A DNA stretch of 57,992 bases from Rheinheimera hassiensis (GCF_022436675.1 NZ_JAKUJZ010000013.1:1-57992); one strand, 5' to 3'. Counted from the stretch's first letter, positions 48,688 through 57,955 are shown. Numbers and translations are program-made. The notes: a model not told the origin generated them from the sequence alone.

Positions 48688-48776
48688 CGGTTTGCCCACA
48701 CCAACACGCCATGAATATGTCCCTATAGGCTCGATTCAGGCATCCATGCCTTCAACGGTTGGTTTAGGGCAAGCCG
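48688..48776. repeat. Dispersed palindromic element, copy 2 (89 bp)
   Basis: Ends CGGTTTGCCC (48688-48697) and GGGCAAGCCG (48767-48776), extended by GGGAA…TTCCC. The inner hairpin is AGGCAT-CC-ATGCCT. It shares CACACCAACACGCC, GGCTCGATT, CATCCATG and CAACGGTTGG with copy 1 (9866-10023). It lies between xerC and its terminator. Confidence 0.82.
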
Positions 48777-48804
48777 ATTCCCTTTTTTAGCTCTCCAATA
48801 AAAA

Positions 48805-48823
48805 CGCCCGGCAGAACCGGGCG
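48805..48823. terminator. Bidirectional terminator
   Basis: CGCCCGG-CAGAA-CCGGGCG with T/A runs, between xerC (via the element) and the convergent DoxX gene. Confidence 0.9.
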
Positions 48824-48843
48824 CTTTTATTTATTACTTAGTC

Positions 48844-49290
48844 TTAGCTAAACCGCTTCGCCAGCAAGTTATCTACTGAGGCTTTACCGGCGCCGCTAAA
48901 CAGCAGCGATACGCTGGCTGCCAGTAAGGCTAAACCAAATTCGTAGCCGTTACTGCTCATAAACATACCGTTTGGCAGATGCACGGCCACTATTGCTACT
49001 ACCATGGCAATACTTAGCGCCAGCGCGGCCGGGCGGGTTAACAGGCCCAGAACCAGCGCGATACCGCCGAAAAACTCGGCTGCGCCGGCCAAAAACGCCA
49101 TTACAATACCCGGTGATAAACCTATGCTATCCATCCAGCCACCGGTACCTTCCAGGCCGTAGCCGCCAAACCAGCCAAACAATTTTTGCGCACCGTGGGC
49201 GGCAAAGATAATACCAACCGGAACCCGTAATGCTAAAGCAGCTATGCCGGCGTTTGAGCTTAAAATTTTGTTTACGATTGAAGTAGCCAT
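48844..49290 (-). CDS. DoxX-family membrane protein
   Basis: A protein of 148 residues with four membrane helices. ALRVPVGIIFAAHGAQKLFGW and GIALVLGLLTRPAALAL are DoxX signatures. The family is linked to quinone or redox balance and stress; the exact role here is unknown. The start at 49290 has AGGTG 5 bases upstream; the longer reading is rejected. Divergent from a LysR-type regulator 159 bases away, which probably controls it. Confidence 0.9.
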   Translation of the reverse strand: MATSIVNKILSSNAGIAALALRVPVGIIFAAHGAQKLFGWFGGYGLEGTGGWMDSIGLSPGIVMAFLAGAAEFFGGIALVLGLLTRPAALALSIAMVVAIVAVHLPNGMFMSSNGYEFGLALLAASVSLLFSGAGKASVDNLLAKRFS

Positions 49291-49449
49291 AATGTCACCT
49301 GTCAAATTGTTTAAAGTTAAGTTTACTGCCTCTCGACAGCACACTTTGCGTCGATGTAGTCACTATAGCCAAATAATTTTTGCGGCAAAAGCGCAATGTT
49401 TTGACTACACTATTCAAAATATTTGAATTTAGCTTTAAATGAGCCTGCT

Positions 49450-50364
49450 ATGCATAACGTACTGAGTTTAGACGCTTTACGCGCACTGGACGCGATAGAG
49501 CGCAAGGGCAGCTTTGCCGCCGCAGCTGAAGCGCTGTACAAGGTGCCTTCAGCCTTGAGCTACACCATTGCCAAGCTGGAGTCTGATTTAGGCGTAGCTT
49601 TATTTGACCGCAGCAAACAGCGGGCCCAGTTAACCCCGGCCGGGCAGTTGCTGCTGGAGCAGGGCCGTACCTTGTTGCATGCCGCTAACCAGCTGCAAAA
49701 TGCGGTAAAGCAGCTGGATACCGGCTGGGAAACCCAGCTAATGATTGCCAAAGACAGCATTATTCCGAATGCTCCGCTGCTGGATGTAATTGGTCAGTTT
49801 TTGCAGCTGGGCAAAATTACCCAGGTGCTGGTAAAAGAAGAAGTGATGGCCGGCGGCTGGGAAGCATTGCAAACCGGTCGGGCTGATATTGCCGTTGGTG
49901 TATCCGGCGATTTACCCAAGGGCCAGTTTAATTTGCTGCCGCTGGGTGAAGCGGAATTTGTGTTTGTCGTAGCGCCGCATCATCAGTTGGCGGCGCTGGA
50001 TCGCATTGTTGGCATCGAAGATGTACAACAGTTTGCCGCCATTGTTGTAGCCGACTCGGCACTGGACGCGCCCAAGCGATCGTCCGGCTTGTTCGATACC
50101 CGGCAGCGCGTTATTGTCAGTAATATGCAGGCAAAAATAGACGCGCAAAAACAAGGCTTGGGTATCGGCTTTGTGCCACGCCATCTGATCAGCGAAGAAC
50201 TGGCACGCGGTGAACTAATCGCCAAAGCCAGCAGTATACCCAGAGACAAAGTGCCGGTGTATATGGCGTGGCAAAAACACAGCCATGGCCAGGCGTTAAG
50301 CTGGTTTAGCCAGTATCTGGCGGCAGTAAACTGGCAGCAGGTGTTTCAGCCATCAACATGGTAG
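49450..50364 (+). CDS. LysR-family transcriptional regulator
   Basis: A protein of 304 residues. The N-terminal winged helix-turn-helix (about 5-62: LDALRALDAIERKGSFAAAA, then VPSALSYTIAKLESDLGVALFDR) is standard. The C-terminal periplasmic-binding-like domain senses an unknown ligand. The start is ATG at 49450; a TTG at 49423 in frame is less likely. It is divergent from DoxX and its stop overlaps an upstream in-frame ATG of yigB. Confidence 0.93.
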   Translation: MHNVLSLDALRALDAIERKGSFAAAAEALYKVPSALSYTIAKLESDLGVALFDRSKQRAQLTPAGQLLLEQGRTLLHAANQLQNAVKQLDTGWETQLMIAKDSIIPNAPLLDVIGQFLQLGKITQVLVKEEVMAGGWEALQTGRADIAVGVSGDLPKGQFNLLPLGEAEFVFVVAPHHQLAALDRIVGIEDVQQFAAIVVADSALDAPKRSSGLFDTRQRVIVSNMQAKIDAQKQGLGIGFVPRHLISEELARGELIAKASSIPRDKVPVYMAWQKHSHGQALSWFSQYLAAVNWQQVFQPSTW

Positions 50365-50369
50365 CGAAT

Positions 50370-51074
50370 ATGCAATTATTTAAAGCACTAAGCCCGGTTA
50401 GCGTATTGTCGTTTGATTTAGACGATACTTTGTACGACAACAAACCGGTTATCGACGCAGCCGAACAGGCTATGCTGAACGCTTTGGCGCAACAGGCTCC
50501 GGCCAGTAAAGCCACAGACAGTGCGTTTTGGTGGCAGCAGCGCTTAAAGCTGGCCAGTATTGAGCCTGAGATCCGTCATGATGTTGGCCGCTGGCGTCTG
50601 CTGGGTATTGAAGCCGGTCTGCTTGAATTGGGCTTGCCCCGCACTGAAGCGCGGCGCGCTGCCGAACAAGGTTACGCTGCTTTTCTTGATGCCCGCACCA
50701 GGATAACCGTGTCGCCCGAAGTAACGCAGCTACTCTGTGTGCTGGCAAAACAGTATCGTTTAATCGCCATTACCAATGGTAATGCCTGTATTAATAAAAT
50801 GGGGATCGGCGAATTATTTGCATTCAGTTTGCAGGCTGGCCCTGATGGCAGGATGAAACCCTATACCGATTTATTTATGACAGCCGCTGCACGCTTGCAG
50901 GTAGCCCCTGCGCAAATACTGCATATTGGCGACAGCCACCGCGCTGATGTGATGGGCGCGCTAAGCGCCGGTTGTCAGGCGGCATGGTTGGATCACTATC
51001 AAAGTAATGTGCCAGTACTGCCGCATATCCGCCTTACTGATGTGCAGCAGTTGAAGCATTTATTATCCAACTAG
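50370..51074 (+). CDS. yigB: HAD-superfamily phosphatase YigB
   Basis: A protein of 234 residues. Motif I SFDLDDTLYDN (nucleophile D), motif II AITNGNA, motif III region GRMKPYTDLF, and motif IV GDSHRADVMGA. E. coli YigB dephosphorylates a riboflavin intermediate (5-amino-6-ribitylamino-uracil phosphate). The start at 50370 aligns with YigB exactly; 50358 adds four residues. In E. coli xerC, yigB and uvrD are adjacent; here DoxX/LysR and three unknown genes intrude. Confidence 0.9.
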   Translation: MQLFKALSPVSVLSFDLDDTLYDNKPVIDAAEQAMLNALAQQAPASKATDSAFWWQQRLKLASIEPEIRHDVGRWRLLGIEAGLLELGLPRTEARRAAEQGYAAFLDARTRITVSPEVTQLLCVLAKQYRLIAITNGNACINKMGIGELFAFSLQAGPDGRMKPYTDLFMTAAARLQVAPAQILHIGDSHRADVMGALSAGCQAAWLDHYQSNVPVLPHIRLTDVQQLKHLLSN

Positions 51075-51086
51075 GGTGTGAAAAGC

Positions 51087-51545
51087 CTACTTTCTCTGCT
51101 CCAAAAATGAAGGCTTTGTGCGCTGCCAGCAGGTATCGCCATTTTTATGTAACACGGCCTTATCAACAACTAAACGACCTTTAAAGTAACTAATGTCTGG
51201 ATCTACGGCTTTAATAAAAGTACCCCATAGTTCAACCCACTCACCATTACACGTCGAAACAGACAAACTTCCCTCTTCGTCTTCAGAGTCATCTAGAACA
51301 TTAATACTCATTGGGCGTAATAAATATTCTGCGTGCCGCTCGTCGAAAAAAAGATTATTTTCACTGTAACCAATAAAGATACCATCTACGACAATATTTT
51401 TATCATAATGCTCTTCCGGCGCCGCAATTAACCTAATGACGGAAGTTTGCAACTGATAGGTTTTTGGCTCTGAAGCAGCATATAACACAGGAAAGAGTGC
51501 GCCAACGAGCACTAAAGCAGCTGATAAGGTATGAATCTGATTCAT
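51087..51545 (-). CDS. Exported unknown protein, paralogue of the next gene
   Basis: A protein of 152 residues with a signal peptide (about 1-24). The family is not recognised. Its body, …SINVLDDSEDEEG…CNGEWVELWGTF…FKGRLVVDKAV…CWQRTKP, aligns with the gene at 51562 (VNILDDTE…CNNGWVEVHGYY…VQGRLIVDRMY…CWERKKA). Both keep the last Cys-Trp pair. It is the last of three same-strand genes, 16 bases from the next. AT-rich relative to yigB. It may be a periplasmic immunity-type protein (inference, unsupported by any family match). Confidence 0.65.
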   Translation of the reverse strand: MNQIHTLSAALVLVGALFPVLYAASEPKTYQLQTSVIRLIAAPEEHYDKNIVVDGIFIGYSENNLFFDERHAEYLLRPMSINVLDDSEDEEGSLSVSTCNGEWVELWGTFIKAVDPDISYFKGRLVVDKAVLHKNGDTCWQRTKPSFLEQRK

Positions 51546-51561
51546 ATTACCTTTTTACCAC

Positions 51562-52020
51562 TCAATTGAGCATTTCTAAGGGAAACGCCTTTTTTCTTTC
51601 CCAGCAATGCTTGCCCTTAGTATAAGAGTACATCCGGTCAACAATTAACCGTCCTTGAACCTCCCGGCGCTCTTTATTAAACACCGCAAGATAGTACCCG
51701 TGTACTTCTACCCAACCATTGTTACATTCCGTGTCATTAAGTTCACCGGTTTCAGTGTCATCTAAAATGTTCACTGCTGACAGTATGTCACGCACTGTGG
51801 CGTGCTCAGAAGTCAGGTATAACCAACTATCACCGGCACTAGCAAAGTAACCGTTAACCGTAACTCTTTTATTTAAAAAATTATTAGGGTTGCTAATCAA
51901 CTGTATCAGACTTGAGGGATGTATCTCAGAGCTACCGTAAAATGCATCCGCGTCAAACTTTTCAGTTGCATGAATGCATCCTGACAACAAAATTAACACA
52001 GCCAGATATAACGATTTCAT
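51562..52020 (-). CDS. Probable lipoprotein, paralogue of 51087-51545
   Basis: A protein of 152 residues. MKSLYLAVLILLSGC fits a lipoprotein signal (lipobox LSGC, Cys 15). The rest is related to the neighbouring 51087 protein over the whole mature part, including the SNPNNFLNKRVTVNGYF/APEEHYDKNIVVDGIF pair, so the two come from a tandem duplication. The stop of the next gene upstream lies two bases from its start. Function unknown. Confidence 0.68.
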   Translation of the reverse strand: MKSLYLAVLILLSGCIHATEKFDADAFYGSSEIHPSSLIQLISNPNNFLNKRVTVNGYFASAGDSWLYLTSEHATVRDILSAVNILDDTETGELNDTECNNGWVEVHGYYLAVFNKERREVQGRLIVDRMYSYTKGKHCWERKKAFPLEMLN

Positions 52021-52022
52021 TA

Positions 52023-52481
52023 TTATTTAAACCTTTTGAAAGTACTCTCATCACAGTAAAAAACAGATTTTAGTGCATCCATACCTGTACCAACGAGAAA
52101 AACGGGAGTTTGAGTTTTTCTGGAAAGCTGTTTGCAGTCATGGACAGTTACTCGCCCCATAATACTGGTCAATCTATAACTTGGCGGTGCCGCGACAACA
52201 ATAGCAACTTCTTGGAAAATATCCCGCCAAGTACAAACCAGTCCATTTTGAAAGCACTCGCGCCCATCCCATGCGTCAGTCCCTATCGTCCCTAATTTAT
52301 ATTCACCATTTTTGTCCTTTCTAACAACAAGGCCGATAAATCTGTGCTTTCTGATTGGATCTGCAGTTAAAGGATCATGCGCTAACCTTGTCTGCATACC
52401 GAGGTTACCTCTGGCAACATCTAACACTGCCAAAAATTTATTGTCTTCACACAACGCCTTACACTCTTCAATCCCTGCCAT
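52023..52481 (-). CDS. Unknown cytosolic-looking protein heading the three-gene unit
   Basis: A protein of 152 residues with no signal peptide. It starts MAGIEECKALCEDNKFLAVL and has six cysteines. A patch TDAWDGRECFQNGLVCTWRD and the end GTGMDALKSVFYCDES are distinctive but match no family I know. It is the first gene of a likely transcript whose other members are two exported paralogues. Such an order is seen for effector/immunity sets, but nothing in the sequence proves toxicity. The promoter should lie in the AT-rich 202 bases shared divergently with uvrD. Confidence 0.6.
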   Translation of the reverse strand: MAGIEECKALCEDNKFLAVLDVARGNLGMQTRLAHDPLTADPIRKHRFIGLVVRKDKNGEYKLGTIGTDAWDGRECFQNGLVCTWRDIFQEVAIVVAAPPSYRLTSIMGRVTVHDCKQLSRKTQTPVFLVGTGMDALKSVFYCDESTFKRFK

Positions 52482-52683
52482 TTTCGATACTCCCTCAATT
52501 TTAGAAACTCAGTATAAAAACCTCACTGCAAAACATCAACCTAATAAAAACACATATTTAACATTTAGTCTTATTCTCTTATTAGTACAACTGGTTATTT
52601 ATCCACTAAAAGCAGTTCACTTTACTTGGCGCAAGGCGTAGGGCTGCTATAATGGCCGCCATTGTGCTTAGCGAGACTTTCTG

Positions 52684-54855
52684 ATGGATGTATCTTACCT
52701 GCTGGACGGGCTGAACGATAAACAACACGATGCGGTGGCAGCATCACCGCAACATATGCTGGTGCTGGCCGGGGCTGGCAGTGGCAAAACCCGCGTGCTG
52801 GTGCATCGATTAGCCTGGTTAATGCAGGTAGAACGGGTGGCGCCTTACAGCTTGCTGGCGGTAACCTTTACTAATAAAGCCTCGCAAGAAATGCGCAGCC
52901 GGATTGAAAGCACCATAGGCGTCAGTTTAAACAACCTGTGGATGGGTACCTTTCATGGTTTGTCGCACCGAATGCTGCGGGCGCATTATCAGGAAGCCGG
53001 CTTGCCGCAGGGCTTTCAAATCATCGACAGCGACGATCAGTACCGGCTGGTAAAGCGGGTATTAAAAGCACTGAACCTGGATGAAAAACACTGGCCGCCA
53101 AAGCAAATTCAGTGGTTTATTAATGCCCGCAAAGACGATGGCCTGCGCCCTGGCATGATCGACGCCGCCGGCGATTTCAGTCTGCAGCAGATGGTAAAAA
53201 TTTACGCCGCTTATCAGGATATGTGCGACCGCGCAGGTTTAGTCGACTTTGCCGAAATACTTTTGCGCAGCTTTGAGCTGTTAAAACAAAACAGCGAAGT
53301 ACGCGGCCATTATCAGCAGCGTTTTCGCCATATTCTGGTCGACGAGTTTCAGGATACCAACGCCATTCAGTACCAGTGGCTGCGCCTGTTAGCCGGCAGC
53401 ACTGCCAAAGTGATGATTGTGGGTGACGATGACCAGTCTATTTATGGCTGGCGTGGTGCCCGGGTAGAGAATATCCAAACCTTCTTAAAAGACTTCCCGG
53501 ACGTTGAAACCGTGCGGCTGGAGCAAAACTACCGCTCTACTGAAACCATCTTAAAAGCCGCTAATGCTGTGATTGCCAATAACACTGGTCGCCTCGGCAA
53601 AGACTTATGGACTGACGGCGCTCAGGGCGAAGTTATTTCCTTATATACCGCCTTTAACGAGCTGGACGAAGCGCGCTTTATTGTCGGCCGTATCCGCGAT
53701 TGGCACAAACAGGGCGATCGCTTAAGCGAAGCAGCAATTTTATACCGCAACAACGCCCAGTCGCGGGTACTGGAAGAAGCGTTAATTCAGGAAGGTTTGC
53801 ACTATCGTATTTACGGCGGCCTGCGCTTTTATGAGCGTCAGGAAATTAAAGATGCGCTGGCCTACCTGCGCCTGCTGCATAACCGCCAGGATGACGCCGC
53901 CCTCGAACGTGTTATTAATACGCCGGTGCGCGGCATTGGTGATACCACGTTAAATAAAGTACGTGAGCACTCCCGCGCTCAGCAGCAAACACTGTGGCAA
54001 AGCCTGCAGCAAATGCTGGCGCAAAAGCTGCTTACCGGGCGCGCCGCCTCTGCCATCGATAACTTTATGCAGTTAATTGAGCAGTTAGATACTCAGGTGA
54101 AAGAGTTACCGCTGCATGAGCAAGCCGAACATGCCATTAAGCAGTCTGGTTTATATGCTATGTATCAGGCAGAAAAGGGCGAGAAAGCCGAAACGCGGAT
54201 TGAAAACTTAAACGAGCTGATTACCGCTTGTCAGAACTTTGATGAGCGCCGCGCTGAAGATATGACACCACTGGCGGCTTTTTTATCTCAAGCTGCGCTG
54301 GAAGCCGGTGAGTACCAGGCCGAAGAGCACTCGGATGCTGTGCAATTGATGACATTGCACAGTGCCAAAGGGCTGGAGTTTCCGCTGGTGTTTATCTGCG
54401 GCCTGGAAGAAGGCATGTTCCCCAGCCAGCAAAGTGGCGACGACCCAACCCGGTTAGAAGAAGAGCGCCGGCTGTGTTATGTCGGCATGACGCGGGCAAT
54501 GAAAAAGCTGTACTTAACCCATGCCGAAAGCCGTCGTTTATATGGTCAGGAGCAATACCATAAGCCGTCACGCTTTATCCGTGAAATTCCGGCGGAATAC
54601 GTAGAAGAAATCCGCCTGACCACTCAGGTTAGCCGGCCCACCCAATTTAACCGCTTTGGCAGCGCCGCCTCGCACGTCGCTTTTGAAAATACCGGATTTA
54701 AGCTGGGCCAGCGGGTGTTGCACGATAAATTCGGCGAAGGTACCGTGCTTAACTATGAAGGCACCGGCAGCCAGTCGCGCATTCAGGTGAATTTCGACGA
54801 TCTGGGCAGCAAGTGGCTGGTCACGGCTTATGCCCGGCTGCAGGCGGTTGGCTAA
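52684..54855 (+). CDS. uvrD: DNA helicase II
   Basis: An SF1A 3'-5' helicase of 723 residues for nucleotide excision and mismatch repair. Motif I GAGSGKT (30-36), motif II VDEFQDTN, GDDDQSIYGWRGA (motif III), LEQNYRST (IV), LMTLHSAKGLEFP (V) and YVGMTRAMKKLY (VI) are all present. A C-terminal Tudor-like tail (GFKLGQRVLHDKFGEGTVLN) is kept. I saw no clear LexA box upstream. The stop abuts the tmcA start (TAAATG). Confidence 0.97.
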   Translation: MDVSYLLDGLNDKQHDAVAASPQHMLVLAGAGSGKTRVLVHRLAWLMQVERVAPYSLLAVTFTNKASQEMRSRIESTIGVSLNNLWMGTFHGLSHRMLRAHYQEAGLPQGFQIIDSDDQYRLVKRVLKALNLDEKHWPPKQIQWFINARKDDGLRPGMIDAAGDFSLQQMVKIYAAYQDMCDRAGLVDFAEILLRSFELLKQNSEVRGHYQQRFRHILVDEFQDTNAIQYQWLRLLAGSTAKVMIVGDDDQSIYGWRGARVENIQTFLKDFPDVETVRLEQNYRSTETILKAANAVIANNTGRLGKDLWTDGAQGEVISLYTAFNELDEARFIVGRIRDWHKQGDRLSEAAILYRNNAQSRVLEEALIQEGLHYRIYGGLRFYERQEIKDALAYLRLLHNRQDDAALERVINTPVRGIGDTTLNKVREHSRAQQQTLWQSLQQMLAQKLLTGRAASAIDNFMQLIEQLDTQVKELPLHEQAEHAIKQSGLYAMYQAEKGEKAETRIENLNELITACQNFDERRAEDMTPLAAFLSQAALEAGEYQAEEHSDAVQLMTLHSAKGLEFPLVFICGLEEGMFPSQQSGDDPTRLEEERRLCYVGMTRAMKKLYLTHAESRRLYGQEQYHKPSRFIREIPAEYVEEIRLTTQVSRPTQFNRFGSAASHVAFENTGFKLGQRVLHDKFGEGTVLNYEGTGSQSRIQVNFDDLGSKWLVTAYARLQAVG

Positions 54856-56958
54856 ATGCCGCTAACTGCGCTGCTGGCTCAGCTACAACAGTGGCAGCAA
54901 CAAGCCGCGCAGCTGCATATCCGTTTGCCGGTTATTTGGCAGGGTACAGCAGAGTCTCTGCTGGCGCACACTACGGCACTGCTGAGCACTATTGGCTATG
55001 ACAAGCTGTATTGGCTTGGTGCTGAGGCGCCTGCCGATGCCGTTAACTTAACCGGCAAACACAATTATCAGTTGCTAGGCAGTGAATGCGATATTTTAGT
55101 GATCAATGCGTTCAGCGGCTTTAACGCCGATCTGGTAGCAGCTTCAGCCGGTTGCGTTAAAGCCGGCGGTATCTGGTTGCTGCTCTGCCCACCGTTTGCA
55201 AAGTGGCAACAACAAGCTAATCCGGCGCATAAGAGTCTGTTACCTTACCCTCTGGATGCCGCTACGCATCAGGGCGGCTTTTTGTCATTCTTGCTTGCTC
55301 AGTTACAACAGCAAAATGCGCTTTTTATTAATGAGCAACATGTTACAGATCCGCTAAGCTGGCCAGCCATGGCACAGCCCAATCAGGCCCCAGCACCCTG
55401 CGTTACCGCAGAGCAACAAGGTGCAATTGCGGCAATCTTACACGTTGTTAGTGGCCATCGCCGCCGCCCACTGGTGCTGGCAGCTGATCGTGGCCGCGGA
55501 AAATCGGCAGCATTGGGTATTGCTGCGGCACAACTGGCAGCACAGGGTAAACAACTGCTTATTACTGCTGCGTCACCGCAAGCTGCGGCTACTGCCTTAA
55601 CGCATTTTTCGCAGCTCGCTCCTGCAGCACAACAGAGTAACCTGCAGTTTATTCCGTTTGATGAACTGCTGCGTAGTACTCAAACCGCCGACCTGTTATT
55701 AGTCGATGAAGCGGCCACTATACCCACGCCGGTGTTGCAACAATTACTGCAACGTTTTAGCCGCATCGTATTTGCTACTACAGAGCATGGGTATGAGGGC
55801 ACAGGCAGGGGCTTTCAGCTGCGCTTCCAGCAGTATCTTAATCAGCAATGCCCCGGCTGGCGCAAACTACAAATACAACAGCCCATCCGCTATCAACAGG
55901 CCGACCCGCTGGAGCAATTAGTCTTTAATTGTTTTTTGTTACGGCAAAGCAGCAATGAACTGACCTATTCCGCGAATAATGAACTCTGCGCGGTGACTTA
56001 TCAGGCCAAAGATTGGCTGAACAACACCAACAAGCTGCAGCAAGTATTTAGCCTGCTAAGCCTGGCACATTATCAAACTCAGATTAAAGATCTAGCCGCC
56101 CTGCTGGATAACCCCCAGCTACAGGTCATGACACTGGAGCAACACAGCCAGGTGCTGGCTTGTGTGTTAATCAGTAGTGAGGGCGATATTCCGCCAGAGC
56201 TGGCTAATCAGATATACCTCGGTGAACGCCGTGTACAAGGCCATTTACTGGCACAAAGCCTGGCGTTTCACCTGGCTCAGCCTAAACTTGCCAGCTTGAG
56301 CTTATGGCGCATAATGCGGATTGCTGTGCAGCCGGTGTTACAAAAGCAGGGCCTGGGAACAAAACTGCTTGTGTTTGTTAGCCAACAAGCCAAACAGCAA
56401 AACATCCATTTTCTTGGTACCAGCTTTGGCGTTAGCACAGAGCTGCTGCAGTTCTGGCAGCTCAATGACTATGTGGCCATACGCCTTGGGGTCAGCTCAG
56501 ATAAAGCCAGCGCAGAATACTCCATACTGATGCTAAAACCCGTTACCGCAGATGGCGAGGTAGTACCACAACTTAACCGGCAGTTTGGCCATAACCTGTT
56601 TCTGACATTATCAGGCCAATATCCGCAGCTAAGTGCCAGTCTTGCACTACAATTGGCAACACCTTTGCCAGATATCCCGGCACTAACAGAGGCCGAATTG
56701 CAGCAGTTAGCACTCTTTTGTCGTAACCAAAGGCCCTACGAGTTGATTGACCCTATTCTGCAGCGCTGGTTTTGCAGGCACTACCGCGTCTTGCAGCCAG
56801 AGTTGGCAGCGCCACTTTGTAGCCTCTACTGGCAACATAGCAGTTGGCCTGATCTACTTACACAATATGGTTTTAACAACAAAAATTCCGCGCTGGCACT
56901 GTTTCGCCAGCATATTACAGAATTTATATCAGCCCAAAAAACTGCCCCCCTCCGCTAG
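54856..56958 (+). CDS. tmcA: tRNA(Met) cytidine acetyltransferase
   Basis: A protein of 700 residues that forms N4-acetylcytidine at the wobble base of elongator tRNA-Met using ATP and acetyl-CoA. The N-terminal RecD-like helicase half has Walker A DRGRGKSAALG and Walker B LLVDEAATIPTP. The central GNAT domain has RIAVQPVLQKQGLGTKL (acetyl-CoA loop), then FLGTSFGVSTELLQFW. The C-terminal tail is tRNA-binding. It starts directly at the uvrD stop, so the two are co-translated; a terminator follows. Confidence 0.95.
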   Translation: MPLTALLAQLQQWQQQAAQLHIRLPVIWQGTAESLLAHTTALLSTIGYDKLYWLGAEAPADAVNLTGKHNYQLLGSECDILVINAFSGFNADLVAASAGCVKAGGIWLLLCPPFAKWQQQANPAHKSLLPYPLDAATHQGGFLSFLLAQLQQQNALFINEQHVTDPLSWPAMAQPNQAPAPCVTAEQQGAIAAILHVVSGHRRRPLVLAADRGRGKSAALGIAAAQLAAQGKQLLITAASPQAAATALTHFSQLAPAAQQSNLQFIPFDELLRSTQTADLLLVDEAATIPTPVLQQLLQRFSRIVFATTEHGYEGTGRGFQLRFQQYLNQQCPGWRKLQIQQPIRYQQADPLEQLVFNCFLLRQSSNELTYSANNELCAVTYQAKDWLNNTNKLQQVFSLLSLAHYQTQIKDLAALLDNPQLQVMTLEQHSQVLACVLISSEGDIPPELANQIYLGERRVQGHLLAQSLAFHLAQPKLASLSLWRIMRIAVQPVLQKQGLGTKLLVFVSQQAKQQNIHFLGTSFGVSTELLQFWQLNDYVAIRLGVSSDKASAEYSILMLKPVTADGEVVPQLNRQFGHNLFLTLSGQYPQLSASLALQLATPLPDIPALTEAELQQLALFCRNQRPYELIDPILQRWFCRHYRVLQPELAAPLCSLYWQHSSWPDLLTQYGFNNKNSALALFRQHITEFISAQKTAPLR

Positions 56959-56960
56959 CT

Positions 56961-56984
56961 GAAGCTACTTCGGCTTCCTTTTTT
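56961..56984 (+). terminator. Terminator after tmcA
   Basis: Short stem GAAGC…GCTTC followed by CTTTTTTC, 3 bases after the tmcA stop. Confidence 0.75.
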
Positions 56985-57033
56985 CTGTCAATCAGGCTAA
57001 GGTGCAGATATTCTGTAATGGGTACTTATCTAG

Positions 57034-57840
57034 ATGATCTCTATTATTCCGCTGCTGGGCATTTTATCCATGCCTGTTACTACGGCAACTTTTTCTGGTT
57101 CAGAGCGAAGAACGCTACAATCCGCTATCAGCAGTGCGCTTTATTCAGAAGAGCTTCGCCGGTTTTATCAGCAGTGCAAGCAAGCAGATACAGACCTGGC
57201 TGATGCAGCATTGCCCCCGGATAATCAGCGCCTAAAGCTTCAACAATTGCTGCAACAAAAAGTGCATAGTGCAGATATCCAATATTTACTTAATGCCGAT
57301 CCAAAGCTGACAGCAGATCTTAAGCAAAATATATTAACGCTGAAAAATTGTGCTGACGTTGTAGCATTTCAAACGCTGCAGGATAGCTATGACTTAGCCT
57401 TATTTTCGCTTGAAATAGCCACACCACTGAGTAAGCCTCTTAGTGATAAAAGCTCGGTTAGTGCATCGCAAGTCAAGCAGGCGCAACAACAGACACTCGC
57501 CTTGATAGAAGGTAGCCATGCCATCGCCTGGGCTAATGTTGCAGACAGGCAGCAATTAAGCGCAGTGCAGCAAGCTAACTACCTGCACCCAGACTATCAA
57601 AGCCGCTATGTTTTTAAGGTGCAGCACGGATGGCGAGGCAATACTGGCCACTATCTGGGCATGCATATTTTTGTCAGCGATGCTGATATTGATAAAACAG
57701 CTAAGCAGTGGCTGATTTTTTTAGACAAAAATGGCCACTTTATTAATGCATTAGAGGCAGAACAAGCGTCTGATCACCTAAAAGCACTGCAAAATGCCGA
57801 TTGGCGCTATGATGTGCACGGTAGTCTGCATCGCAATTGA
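57034..57840 (+). CDS. Unknown exported protein
   Basis: A protein of 268 residues with a short hydrophobic start (MISIIPLLGILSMPVTTATF) that could be a signal peptide. The body is helical, with SVSASQVKQAQQQTLALIEG in the middle and a C-terminal alpha/beta part (YVFKVQHGWRGN, YLGMHIFVSDADIDK, WLIFLDKNGHFINAL). No family was recognised. It is monocistronic between two terminators. Confidence 0.65.
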   Translation: MISIIPLLGILSMPVTTATFSGSERRTLQSAISSALYSEELRRFYQQCKQADTDLADAALPPDNQRLKLQQLLQQKVHSADIQYLLNADPKLTADLKQNILTLKNCADVVAFQTLQDSYDLALFSLEIATPLSKPLSDKSSVSASQVKQAQQQTLALIEGSHAIAWANVADRQQLSAVQQANYLHPDYQSRYVFKVQHGWRGNTGHYLGMHIFVSDADIDKTAKQWLIFLDKNGHFINALEAEQASDHLKALQNADWRYDVHGSLHRN

Positions 57841-57850
57841 TGCCACAACA

Positions 57851-57874
57851 AGCCCGCTCAGCGGGCTTTTTTGT
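57851..57874 (+). terminator. Terminator after the last gene
   Basis: AGCCCGC-TCA-GCGGGCT followed by TTTTTT, 10 bases after the stop. Confidence 0.93.
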
Positions 57875-57917
57875 ATCTTATAGGCCATTTGTTGTAACTT
57901 GGACTGCAATAAGCGCA

Positions 57918-57955
57918 AAGCAAAAAGCCCTACGCGGATGCGTAGGGCTTTGCTT
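57918..57955 (-). terminator. Terminator of a gene beyond the right edge
   Basis: Strong stem AAAGCCCTACGC / GCGTAGGGCTTT with GGAT loop, flanked by AAGC and GCTT. It most likely ends a minus-strand gene that lies outside the window; the last 37 bases show no recognisable gene. Confidence 0.7.

Noticed and set aside
49423..49449. TTG start for the LysR gene
   Set aside because: No ribosome site, and the family begins at the ATG at 49450.
52482..52683. LexA box before uvrD
   Set aside because: No CTGT-N8-ACAG match was found by eye; only AT-rich sequence with weak partial matches.
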